A stretch of DNA of 64,000 nt from Chitinophagaceae bacterium (GTDB taxonomy: Bacteria > Bacteroidota > Bacteroidia > Chitinophagales > Chitinophagaceae): positions 124,001 through 188,000 of the forward strand of contig SEAC01000016.1 in NCBI GenBank assembly GCA_004173235.1, given 5' to 3'. Positions 1 to 8,024 of the stretch are shown in pieces. The notes below the pieces were generated by a model. The model saw only the letters and a list, made by a program, of their open reading frames with translations, did no database searches and had not been told where the DNA came from. How positions within the stretch are numbered: the first letter of the stretch is position 1; every line of letters starts with the position of its first letter. The translations under genes were made by a program, and so were the position numbers.

Positions 1-927
1 TCGATCCAGGAGGCGATCAACAGCCTTACCGACTCGGCGGGAACGCCGCGCGTTATCCGCATAGCGAAGGGAACCTATCGCGAGAAGATCTTCCTCTCCA
101 AACACAACGTGGTGCTCGTTGGTGAAGACCGCGACCACACCGTTATCACGCAAGACATCGCCCGCGACGAGTGGCGCTGCGCACATCCCGATGACTGGGG
201 CGTGGCAACCCTGAACGTCAATGGAAACGATATCACGCTGCAGAACCTGACCATTGCCAACGACTACGGCTTCAACCAGCCGCAGCCGCGCACCGTGGCT
301 TGCGCTGCCGACACGGTAAAAGGTGAGCGTACCATCACAAAGGATGGACACCAGATGGCGATGCGCTCGATGAAGGCTACCCGCCTGCGCGCGCTCAACT
401 GCCGCTTCCGCGCATGGGCCGGCGATACGGTGAGCCCCTGGAACCTTCAGGACGGAATGTTCTACTTCAAGGACTGCCTGATGGAAGGCGGTGTGGATTT
501 CTATTGTCCGCGCGGATGGGCCTGGGCCGAAAACTGCCGCTTCTTTTCCAACACCGGCGCGGCAGCCATCTGGCACGACGGTTCGGGAACGGAAGGCTTC
601 AAGACTGTTCTGAAGAATTGCAGCTTCGACGGCTTCGATGGCTTCAAGCTCGGGCGTTACCACAAGGACGCTCAGTTTTACCTCGTTGACTGCCGCTTTT
701 CGGAGCGCATGTCGGACACCGATATCTACCAGGTTAAAACCAGCAATGTGCTGCAGTGGGGACGCCGCGTGTATTATAGCGGTTGTCATCGTAATGGCGG
801 CGACTTTGCGTGGTTTACCGACAACCTGGAAACGGATGGACATTCCACGAAGCTATCCGACGTTACCGTGCACTGGTTGTTCGGTGCGCAGTGGAACCCA
901 GCTCTAACTCAAAATTTCCTAAACTAA
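1..927 (+). CDS. pectinesterase (5' truncated by window edge)
   Basis: Carbohydrate esterase family 8-like protein that removes methyl esters from pectin, opening homogalacturonan to polygalacturonase. The reading frame is open from base 1, so the signal peptide and start lie outside the window; about 308 residues are visible. The sequence has the right-handed beta-helix style of the family, a GGVDFYCPRG segment matching the G-x-D-F-x-x-G catalytic region (the Asp codon is at 496-498), and a later LGRYHKDAQ segment resembling the family LGRPW arginine motif. It ends four bases before uxaB and leads the uronate operon. The DFYCPRG sequence differs from the usual DFIFG, as in bacterial relatives that act on short or decorated substrates (inference). 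Confidence 0.85.
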   Translation, partial: SIQEAINSLTDSAGTPRVIRIAKGTYREKIFLSKHNVVLVGEDRDHTVITQDIARDEWRCAHPDDWGVATLNVNGNDITLQNLTIANDYGFNQPQPRTVACAADTVKGERTITKDGHQMAMRSMKATRLRALNCRFRAWAGDTVSPWNLQDGMFYFKDCLMEGGVDFYCPRGWAWAENCRFFSNTGAAAIWHDGSGTEGFKTVLKNCSFDGFDGFKLGRYHKDAQFYLVDCRFSERMSDTDIYQVKTSNVLQWGRRVYYSGCHRNGGDFAWFTDNLETDGHSTKLSDVTVHWLFGAQWNPALTQNFLN

Positions 928-931
928 GGTT

Positions 932-2449
932 ATGATCCTTTCCCGATATACTATTAAGAACATCCCCGCCGAACTCGTGAGTGTGCCAGACGAGGCAATC
1001 TTCGAATTGCCCGAGAAAGTGTTGCAGTTCGGTACCGGTGTGCTGCTGCGCGGCCTTCCGGATTATTTCATCGACAAGGCCAACCGCGCCGGCATCTTCA
1101 ATGGCCGCGTGGTGGTGGTGAAGTCGACAACACACGGCGACACGCGTGACTTCGACCGCCAGGACGGCTTGTACACGCTGTGCATCCGCGGGTTGGAGAA
1201 CGGCGTCAAAGTAGAAGAGTTCCAGGTGAACTCCTCCATCAGCCGTGTGCTGAGCGCTGGCGAACAGTGGGAAGAGATCCTCGAGTGCGCGCACAACGTG
1301 GACATGCAGGTGATCCTTTCCAATACTACCGAAGTAGGCATCGAGCTGACGCAGGACGATATTCGCCATCATCCGCCGAAGTCGTTCCCCGGCAAGCTGC
1401 TCGCGTTCCTGTATGAACGCTTTCGGGCATTTGAAGGATCTGCAATCAGTGGTATGGTGATCGTTCCCACAGAACTTATTCCCGACAATGGATCCAAGCT
1501 TCAGTCCATCGTGCTGGAGCTCGCGCACCTCAATGGGCTCGAAGATGAATTCATCGAGTGGCTGGAGACCTGCAATCATTTTTGCAATTCGCTGGTAGAC
1601 CGTATTGTGCCCGGGCGCCCAGAGGCCGACGACGCGGCTGCCATTGAAGCGAATACCGGTTACAGCGACAAGCTGCTGACCGTTTCGGAAGTATATCGGC
1701 TGTGGGCCATAGAAGGCGGTGAGGCCGTGCGCGATGTGCTTACGTTTGCCGATGCTGATGCCGGCGTTGTGATCACGCCCGACATCGACGTGTTTCGCGA
1801 GCTGAAACTGCGCCTGCTCAATGGCACGCACACATTCAGCTGCGGGCTTGCTTACCTCGCTGGTTGCGAAACCGTGAAGGAGGCAATGGAAGACGATGCC
1901 GTATCCAACTACATTGCCGACCTGATGCAAATGGAGATCAGCCACGCAATTCCTTATAAGCTGGAGCCTGTGCTGGCACAGAATTTCGGCCGCCAGGTGC
2001 TCGACCGCTTCGCAAATCCCTTCCTTCGGCACAACTGGCTTTCCATCACCATGAACTATAGTTCGAAGATGAAGATGCGCTGCGTGCCGATTATTGTTGA
2101 GCACTATCGTCGTCAATCATCGGTGCCCGAGTTGATGGCGCTGGGCTTTGCCGCCTACCTGCGTTTTATGAAACCCGTAGAAGTGCGGGAAGGAAAATAC
2201 TATGGAGAGCACAACGGTGTGCCTTACCTTATCCAGGACGACCTGGCACCGCAGTTCTACCGGCGTTGGGCCGGTCTCACCGTGCCCGCATTCGTGCGCG
2301 ACGTGCTGCGCGATCCTGTATGGGGTGCCTCACTTCACGATCTTCCGGGCTTCTGCGATGCGGTTACCGATAAGCTCAATGCCATTCTTAACAACGGCGT
2401 CCGCGAAGTGCTGGATGCGCAACCCGTAAAAAAAGCGAACGTAGCATGA
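932..2449 (+). CDS. uxaB: tagaturonate reductase (altronate oxidoreductase)
   Basis: NADH-dependent enzyme of the mannitol dehydrogenase superfamily that reduces D-tagaturonate to D-altronate, the second step of galacturonate breakdown. The 505-residue length fits UxaB. The N-terminal FGTGVLLRGLPDYFIDKAN segment is the Rossmann dinucleotide-binding start typical of this family, and the LNGTHTFSCGLAYLAG segment near residue 295 matches the conserved C-terminal catalytic region. It starts four bases after the pectinesterase and its last codons overlap the uxaA start in an ATGA junction, so the pair is probably translationally coupled. Its place beside uxaA and uxaC supports tagaturonate rather than mannitol or fructuronate as substrate. 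Confidence 0.93.
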   Translation: MILSRYTIKNIPAELVSVPDEAIFELPEKVLQFGTGVLLRGLPDYFIDKANRAGIFNGRVVVVKSTTHGDTRDFDRQDGLYTLCIRGLENGVKVEEFQVNSSISRVLSAGEQWEEILECAHNVDMQVILSNTTEVGIELTQDDIRHHPPKSFPGKLLAFLYERFRAFEGSAISGMVIVPTELIPDNGSKLQSIVLELAHLNGLEDEFIEWLETCNHFCNSLVDRIVPGRPEADDAAAIEANTGYSDKLLTVSEVYRLWAIEGGEAVRDVLTFADADAGVVITPDIDVFRELKLRLLNGTHTFSCGLAYLAGCETVKEAMEDDAVSNYIADLMQMEISHAIPYKLEPVLAQNFGRQVLDRFANPFLRHNWLSITMNYSSKMKMRCVPIIVEHYRRQSSVPELMALGFAAYLRFMKPVEVREGKYYGEHNGVPYLIQDDLAPQFYRRWAGLTVPAFVRDVLRDPVWGASLHDLPGFCDAVTDKLNAILNNGVREVLDAQPVKKANVA

Positions 2450-4092
2450 GTGCCCGTGTGTTGAAAGTTCATCGTGCCGATAACGTGCTCGTGGCGTTGC
2501 AGGATCTTGCACGCGGCGAGCAGGTCAGCTTTGAAGGCACCACTTATACGCTCGTGGACGACATCCCCGCGAAGCATAAGTTTTTCACCAGCGATATGAA
2601 AGCCGGTGACGCTGTAACGATGTACGGCGTCCTCGTTGGAAAAGCGCAGTACGACATTCCGCAGGGCGCGCGCATGAGCACCGAAAACATCAAGCATGCC
2701 GCCGATCCATACGACTATCGCGGCGTGCAATACCAGTGGAGCGCCCCCGACGTTTCAAGATTCGCGGGCCGCACCTTCAACGGTTATCATCGTCCGGATG
2801 GCCGCGTGGGCACTGCCAATTACTGGCTGTTCATTCCCACCGTCTTCTGCGAAAACAGGAATCTGGACGTCATCCGTGAAGCCCTGCACAACGAGCTGGG
2901 TTACGCAGTGACGGCCAAGTACAAGCAATATGCCCGTGCGCTGGTGGAGGCACATAACAGGGGAGAAGACCTGGTTTCGTCCGCTCCTCTTTCTTTCGGT
3001 GAGGGGGCGGGAGAACGGTCGCGCGTTTTCAAGAACGTAGACGGCATCAAGTTTCTCAACCACCAGGGGGGCTGTGGCGGCATACGCCAGGATGCGGCCA
3101 TCCTGAGCAAGCTGCTTGCGGCCTATGCCGATCATCCGAACGTAGGTGGCATTACCGTGTTGAGTCTTGGATGCCAGAACCTCCAGACCGCCGATTTTCT
3201 GAAGGACCTGAAGGAGCGCAATCCTTCTTTCAATAAGCCGCTCAACGTTTTCGAGCAGCAGCAATCGCAGAGCGAAGAGCAAATGATCGCCGATGCGATC
3301 CGCCAAACCTTTGAAGGCCTCATAGAGATCAATAAGATCGAACGGCAACCGGCACCCCTTGACAAACTCACCATCGGTGTGAAGTGCGGCGGCTCGGATG
3401 GCTTCAGTGGCATTTCGGCCAATCCCGCTGTGGGCTACGCATCCGACCTGCTTGTAGGCCTGGGAGCGAAAGTGCTTCTTGCCGAGTTCCCCGAGCTGTG
3501 TGGCGTTGAGCAGGAATTGGTAGATCGCTCTGTGAACGAGCCCATCGCGCGCAAGTTCATGCACCTGATGAAACGTTATGAAGAGATCGTAACGGCTGTG
3601 GGCTCTGGTTTTCATATGAACCCATCACCCGGCAATATCAAGGACGGTCTCATCACCGACGCGATCAAAAGCGCCGGCGCGGCCCGCAAGGGAGGCACCT
3701 CGCCGGTTGTAGATGTACTGGACTACACCGAGCCGGCCGTAAAGCCGGGACTCAACCTGGTGTGCACGCCCGGCAACGACGTGGAGGCAACAACGGGAAA
3801 GGCAGCATCCGGTGCCACGCTCATACTTTTTACAACGGGCCTCGGAACGCCAACCGGCAACCCCGTTTGTCCCACCATCAAAGTGGCCACCAATTCGAAG
3901 CTTGCGCAGCGGATGAAGGACATCATAGATATCGACACCGGCCCCATCATCTCCGGCGAGAAGACCATCGAAGAAATGGGAGCGGAGATCCTTGAATATT
4001 GCATCCGCGCCGCCTCGGGCGACGTTCAGCCCAAAGCTGTTTTACTAAACCAGGACGACTTCATTCCGTGGAAGCGGGGCGTATCGTTATAA
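2446..4092 (+). CDS. uxaA: altronate dehydratase
   Basis: Dehydrates D-altronate to 2-keto-3-deoxy-D-gluconate. The 548 residues combine an N-terminal SAF-type domain (about residues 10-85) with the large galactarate/altronate dehydratase domain. Conserved cysteine-bearing motifs are visible: NHQGGCGG with Cys210 and KCGGSDGFSG with Cys314; such motifs bind iron in this family. The start overlaps uxaB by four bases. An oddity lies at residues 178-193, between the NRGED and VFKNVDG segments: a Ser/Gly/Glu-rich stretch read from a G-rich imperfect palindrome near 2984-3015, which looks like an intergenic-type repeat inserted in frame in a linker (inference). Confidence 0.95.
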   Translation: MSARVLKVHRADNVLVALQDLARGEQVSFEGTTYTLVDDIPAKHKFFTSDMKAGDAVTMYGVLVGKAQYDIPQGARMSTENIKHAADPYDYRGVQYQWSAPDVSRFAGRTFNGYHRPDGRVGTANYWLFIPTVFCENRNLDVIREALHNELGYAVTAKYKQYARALVEAHNRGEDLVSSAPLSFGEGAGERSRVFKNVDGIKFLNHQGGCGGIRQDAAILSKLLAAYADHPNVGGITVLSLGCQNLQTADFLKDLKERNPSFNKPLNVFEQQQSQSEEQMIADAIRQTFEGLIEINKIERQPAPLDKLTIGVKCGGSDGFSGISANPAVGYASDLLVGLGAKVLLAEFPELCGVEQELVDRSVNEPIARKFMHLMKRYEEIVTAVGSGFHMNPSPGNIKDGLITDAIKSAGAARKGGTSPVVDVLDYTEPAVKPGLNLVCTPGNDVEATTGKAASGATLILFTTGLGTPTGNPVCPTIKVATNSKLAQRMKDIIDIDTGPIISGEKTIEEMGAEILEYCIRAASGDVQPKAVLLNQDDFIPWKRGVSL

Positions 4093-4110
4093 ATCTTGCC
4101 AAAACTTGCT

Positions 4111-5550
4111 ATGAAACAATTTCTCGACGAACAGTTCCTTTTACATAACAAAACCGCAGAGCGGCTCTACCACGAGTTTGCAAAGCCGATGCCCATCATC
4201 GACTACCATTGCCATCTTCCTCCCGACCAGATTGCGGAAGACAGGAGCTTTGAGAACCTCACGCAGGTATGGCTTTACGGCGATCACTACAAGTGGCGTG
4301 CAATGCGCACCAACGGTATCAACGAGCGCTACTGCACAGGCGACGCGAGCGACTTTGAAAAATTTCAAAAGTGGTCGGAGACCGTGCCTTATACACTGCG
4401 TAACCCGCTATATCACTGGACGCACCTCGAGCTGCAGCGCTACTTCGGCGTGAACGAGCTGCTCAACCCTGCTTCGGCGGGGCGTATTTATGAAGAATGC
4501 TCTGCAAAGCTGCAGCTGCCCGAATATTCCGTGCGCGGATTGCTCACGAAGATGAACGTGAAAGTGGTTTGCACTACCGACGATCCGATCGACTCGCTGG
4601 AGCATCACGCGCGCATCAAGGCAGATGACTTTGGCGTGCGCATCCTGCCAGCCTTCCGTCCCGACAAGGCGATGAATGTTGACAATGTTGCCGCATTCAA
4701 CGAATACCTCCGCAAGCTGGAGATTGTCAGCAATACATCGATCTCTTCCTTCAACGATTACCTCGCGGCCCTCAAGTCGCGTCACGATTTCTTTGCAACG
4801 ATGGGCTGCTCGGTTTCCGATCACGGCCTCGAGCAGATCTACGCCGAGCCATGGACCGAAAGCGAAGTGCGTGGCATCTTCTCCAAGATCCGCTCTGGTG
4901 GCGAGCTTACGGCGATCGAGAATCTCACGTTCAAGTCGGCGATGCTCGAGATCTTTGCGATCTGGGATTGGGAAAAAGGCTGGGTGCAGCAATACCACCT
5001 GGGCGCACTCCGCAACAACAACACACGGATGATGCGCAGCCTCGGCCCCGACACTGGTTGGGATTCCATCGGCGACTTCTCGCAAGGCCGCGCCCTCGCA
5101 ACGTTCCTTGCACGGCTCGACGAAAAAGATCAGCTCGCAAAGACCATTCTTTACAACCTCAACCCGGCCGACAATGAAATGATGGCCACGATGATCGGCA
5201 ACTTCAACGACGGCTCCGTTGCCGGCAAGGTGCAGTATGGTTCGGGCTGGTGGTTCCTCGATCAGAAGGATGGAATGACGAAGCAGATCAACGCACTCTC
5301 GAATATGGGCCTGCTGAGTCGCTTCGTGGGCATGCTCACCGATAGCCGCTCTTTCCTATCCTACCCGCGCCACGAATATTTCCGTCGCCTGCTGTGCAAT
5401 ATGTTCGGTGAAGAGATCGAAAACGGTGAATTGCCTGCCGACATAGAGTGGACCGGCTCGGTGATCCGCGACATTTGCTACAACAACGCATCCAATTATT
5501 TCAACTGGAAGGAAGTAGCCACCGCATCAACCATTAAAGCATCATCCTGA
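4111..5550 (+). CDS. uxaC: glucuronate isomerase (uronate isomerase)
   Basis: Converts D-glucuronate to D-fructuronate and D-galacturonate to D-tagaturonate, the entry step of the pathway. It is a metal-dependent amidohydrolase-fold enzyme; the N-terminal DYHCHLPP motif (Asp31, His33, His35) is the expected metal-binding strand. The frame is open upstream to a TTG at 4096, but the ATG at 4111 gives the usual UxaC N terminus (MKQFLDEQFLLHNKTAERLY) and 479 residues, close to the family length, so I chose it. It lies 18 bases after uxaA in the same operon. The 87-base gap that follows holds no recognised signal. Confidence 0.95.
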   Translation: MKQFLDEQFLLHNKTAERLYHEFAKPMPIIDYHCHLPPDQIAEDRSFENLTQVWLYGDHYKWRAMRTNGINERYCTGDASDFEKFQKWSETVPYTLRNPLYHWTHLELQRYFGVNELLNPASAGRIYEECSAKLQLPEYSVRGLLTKMNVKVVCTTDDPIDSLEHHARIKADDFGVRILPAFRPDKAMNVDNVAAFNEYLRKLEIVSNTSISSFNDYLAALKSRHDFFATMGCSVSDHGLEQIYAEPWTESEVRGIFSKIRSGGELTAIENLTFKSAMLEIFAIWDWEKGWVQQYHLGALRNNNTRMMRSLGPDTGWDSIGDFSQGRALATFLARLDEKDQLAKTILYNLNPADNEMMATMIGNFNDGSVAGKVQYGSGWWFLDQKDGMTKQINALSNMGLLSRFVGMLTDSRSFLSYPRHEYFRRLLCNMFGEEIENGELPADIEWTGSVIRDICYNNASNYFNWKEVATASTIKASS

Positions 5551-5637
5551 TTATTAGCGGGCTGATGGCCTCCTGCCGGCAAGCCCATCGCTGCATATAG
5601 AACGAATCATTATCTGTCAACCAAAAAAGAACTGAAC

Positions 5638-6663
5638 ATGCCTAAGAAAGTTGTAACGCTTGGAGAAATTATGCTGCGCCTGTCTACGCCCGATCATAAA
5701 CGTTTTGTGCAAGCCGATAGTTTCGATATAACCTATGGCGGTGGCGAAGCCAACGTGGCCGCGGCCCTCTGCAACTACGGACTCAACGGCACCTTCGTAA
5801 GCAAGGTTCCCAATAACGCAATCGGACAAGCGGCTATCAACCACCTTCGCCGCTATGGCGTAGACACCCGTTTCGTTGCCCGCGGCGGCGACCGCCTGGG
5901 TATTTACTTCCTGGAAACCGGTGCTTCCATGCGCGCGTCGCAGGTGATCTACGATCGTGCGGGTGCTTCCATTGCAGAAGTGGATGCGTCCGAATTTGAT
6001 TTTGACCAGATCTTCGAAGGGGCTGATTGGTTTCACACAACGGGCATTACTCCGGCGCTCAGCGATAAGGCAGCCGCGCTCACAGAAGCAGCGCTCAAGG
6101 CCGCCAAAGAGCGTGGCATCACTACCAGCATCGACCTCAACTATCGTAAGAAATTGTGGACGAAGGAGAAGGCGCGCGAAGTGATGACGAGGCTTTGCCA
6201 GTACGTAGACGTTTGCATCGGCAATGAAGAAGATGCCGATACCACGCTTGGCTTCAAAGCTGCCGATACGGACGTAACGAAAGGTGAATTGAACCTGGAT
6301 GGCTTCAAAGATGTATTCCGCCAGATGAAAGAGAAGTTCGGGTTCAAATACATCGCTTCTTCGCTTCGCGAAAGCCACAGCGCTTCCGACAACGGCTGGA
6401 GCGCGCTGCTCTATGACGGCAACGAGTTTTACCATACCCGCCAGTATGAAGTGCGCATTGTAGACCGTGTAGGCAGTGGTGATTCCTTTGCCAGCGGCCT
6501 GATCTATGGCCTCGTATCCGGCATGCCCATGAATGAAGCAGCCGAGTTCGGTGTTGCCGCTTCCGCATTGAAGCATACGATCCCGGGAGACCTCAACCAT
6601 GCAACCCTCAGCGACGTGAAAGACCTGATGAAGGGCGATGCATCGGGACGCGTACAACGCTGA
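5638..6663 (+). CDS. kdgK: 2-keto-3-deoxygluconate kinase
   Basis: PfkB-family sugar kinase of 341 residues that phosphorylates 2-keto-3-deoxygluconate to KDPG with ATP. The N-terminal GEIMLRLSTPDHKRF segment and the GGGEANVA motif are typical of KdgK-type PfkB kinases, and the C-terminal VDRVGSGDSFASGL motif carries the catalytic base Asp282. It follows uxaC by 87 bases and precedes a cluster of palindromic hairpins (6671-6760), so transcript processing or partial termination may occur downstream. Assignment to KDG rather than another sugar rests on the family motifs plus the complete uronate pathway around it. Confidence 0.93.
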   Translation: MPKKVVTLGEIMLRLSTPDHKRFVQADSFDITYGGGEANVAAALCNYGLNGTFVSKVPNNAIGQAAINHLRRYGVDTRFVARGGDRLGIYFLETGASMRASQVIYDRAGASIAEVDASEFDFDQIFEGADWFHTTGITPALSDKAAALTEAALKAAKERGITTSIDLNYRKKLWTKEKAREVMTRLCQYVDVCIGNEEDADTTLGFKAADTDVTKGELNLDGFKDVFRQMKEKFGFKYIASSLRESHSASDNGWSALLYDGNEFYHTRQYEVRIVDRVGSGDSFASGLIYGLVSGMPMNEAAEFGVAASALKHTIPGDLNHATLSDVKDLMKGDASGRVQR

Positions 6664-6670
6664 TCCGTAC

Positions 6671-6760
6671 AGACGCATCATATGCGTCTCCCAACGACGC
6701 ATCATATGCGTCTCAATGAATGATGCACCATGCGCACCGCGCGAGACGCATCATATGCGC
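6671..6760. repeat. cluster of three short palindromic hairpins
   Basis: Three close copies of the imperfect palindrome GACGCATCATATGCGTC occur at about 6671-6689, 6696-6712 and 6745-6760, with a fourth degenerate trace near 6721-6736. Each folds as GACGCAT / ATGCGTC around a three-base CAT loop. They fill most of the gap between kdgK and the YhcH gene. Similar short intergenic palindromes are common in Bacteroidota genomes (general knowledge). They could pause transcription or protect mRNA ends, but no U-run follows, so they are not called terminators. Confidence 0.85.
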
Positions 6761-6780
6761 TCTACTTAAAAGCATAATTT

Positions 6781-7227
6781 ATGATCATCGACAGCCTCGA
6801 AAACTCCGACAAATACACCAGCCTCCATCCGCGCTTCGCGCAGGCCTTTGGCTATATCAAAGGGCTATCGTTGAACGGGCTGGACGTGGGCAAGACCGCC
6901 ATCGATGGCAGCGATCTGCATGCCGCCGTTTCCTCGAAAGAGGGCATGGCGAAGGAAGACGCGAAATTCGAAGCGCACAACCACTACATCGACATCCAGG
7001 TTTGCCCCGAAGGATCGGAGCAGATGGGCTGGAAGCCACGAAGCAAGTGCGTTAGGCCCATCGGTGAATACAATACGGAGAAAGACGTGACGTTCTTCAG
7101 TGATAAGCCCGACATGTATTTCACGCTTAGCGCCGGGCAATTTGCCATCTTCTACCCCGAAGATGTTCACGCCCCTATGATCGGCGAGGGAACTATTAAA
7201 AAACTGGTACTTAAAGTAAAGATCTGA
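6781..7227 (+). CDS. YhcH/YjgK/YiaL family protein
   Basis: Small 148-residue cupin-like protein of the YhcH/YjgK/YiaL (DUF386) family, often encoded with sugar-acid and sialic-acid catabolism genes and suspected to act on sugar anomers or epimers; its exact reaction here is unknown. Family marks seen are EAHNHYIDIQ in the middle, then QMGW, and a C-terminal FYPEDVHAP followed by KKLVLKVKI. It has no signal peptide, so it should be cytoplasmic. The stop is one base before the KDPG aldolase start, indicating an operon. A second, secreted copy of this domain is fused to the polygalacturonase at 9515-11479. Confidence 0.9.
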   Translation: MIIDSLENSDKYTSLHPRFAQAFGYIKGLSLNGLDVGKTAIDGSDLHAAVSSKEGMAKEDAKFEAHNHYIDIQVCPEGSEQMGWKPRSKCVRPIGEYNTEKDVTFFSDKPDMYFTLSAGQFAIFYPEDVHAPMIGEGTIKKLVLKVKI

Positions 7228-7228
7228 T

Positions 7229-7909
7229 ATGGAGACCATCAACGCAACCGATAAGAAAGCCGCTATTCTGCAACTGGTGAAGGAGCAGGGCGTGCTTCCG
7301 CTTTTTTTCTATAAAGACCCAGGTGTCAGCGCCGATGTGTTGCGCGCACTTTATCGCGCAGGCATTCGTTCGGTGGAATACACCAATCGTGGTGAAGCCG
7401 CTCTTGCCAACTTCCGCGAGCTGCGCAAAGTGTGCGACAGCGAGCTGAAAGGAATGAGCCTCGGTGTAGGCACCATCAAGAATGCCGAATCCGCGCGCGC
7501 CTTCATCGACGCAGGTGCCGACTACATCATCAGTCCCGGGCTTGTGGAGGACGCAGTAGCTGTTGCCGATGAGCACGATATGCTTTGGGTGCCAGGCTGC
7601 ATGACGCCGAGCGAGATCATCCGCGCCGAACAACTGGGCGCAAAGCTTGTGAAGTTGTTTCCCGGCAACATCCTCGGCCCCGGCTTCCTCAGCGCTGTAA
7701 AGGAATTGTTTCCAAACCTGCTCTTCATGCCCACCGGTGGTGTGGAAGCAGAAAAAGAAAATCTCTCCGGCTGGTTCAAGGCAGGCGTTTGCGCCGTTGG
7801 CCTCGGCAGCAAGCTCATCACGAAAACTTCTCTCGAAACACGCGACTATGCGGGTATCGAGTCGCTGACGCTGAAGGCACTTGCACTGATCAAGGAGGTG
7901 CGCGGATAG
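7229..7909 (+). CDS. eda: KDPG (and possibly KHG) aldolase
   Basis: Class I aldolase of 226 residues that splits 2-keto-3-deoxy-6-phosphogluconate into pyruvate and glyceraldehyde-3-phosphate, the last step of the pathway encoded here. The TIM-barrel features of the family are visible: GIRSVEYTNRGE, LGVGTIKN, PGCMTPSEI, and LVKLFPG with Lys142 as the likely Schiff-base lysine, then PTGG. It begins one base after the YhcH gene. The 115-base gap that follows includes a candidate promoter for the transporter, so the operon may be split at this point. Confidence 0.93.
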   Translation: METINATDKKAAILQLVKEQGVLPLFFYKDPGVSADVLRALYRAGIRSVEYTNRGEAALANFRELRKVCDSELKGMSLGVGTIKNAESARAFIDAGADYIISPGLVEDAVAVADEHDMLWVPGCMTPSEIIRAEQLGAKLVKLFPGNILGPGFLSAVKELFPNLLFMPTGGVEAEKENLSGWFKAGVCAVGLGSKLITKTSLETRDYAGIESLTLKALALIKEVRG

Positions 7910-7967
7910 TTGAAACAATGGTTGAAGATTGAAGTCGCTTACAAGCGCAGGTATACTCACGTCCGCC

Positions 7968-8001
7968 TTTGAATTTCGACCGTTGAATTGACTCTATTTT
8001 G
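7968..8001 (+). promoter_or_regulatory. candidate promoter for hexuronate transporter
   Basis: TTTG at 7968-7971 is followed after 23 bases by TATTTTG at 7995-8001, close to the Bacteroidota TTTG / TAnnTTTG pattern. It sits 24 bases before the transporter start. The -7 element is imperfect, so this is a weak call. Confidence 0.35.
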
Positions 8002-8024
8002 ATTGCTTCTATAAATCACTACAC

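Noticed and set aside
863-2116. 417-residue open frame on the minus strand
   Set aside because: It is fully antisense to uxaB, which has clear family motifs; long antisense frames are expected in GC-rich coding DNA.
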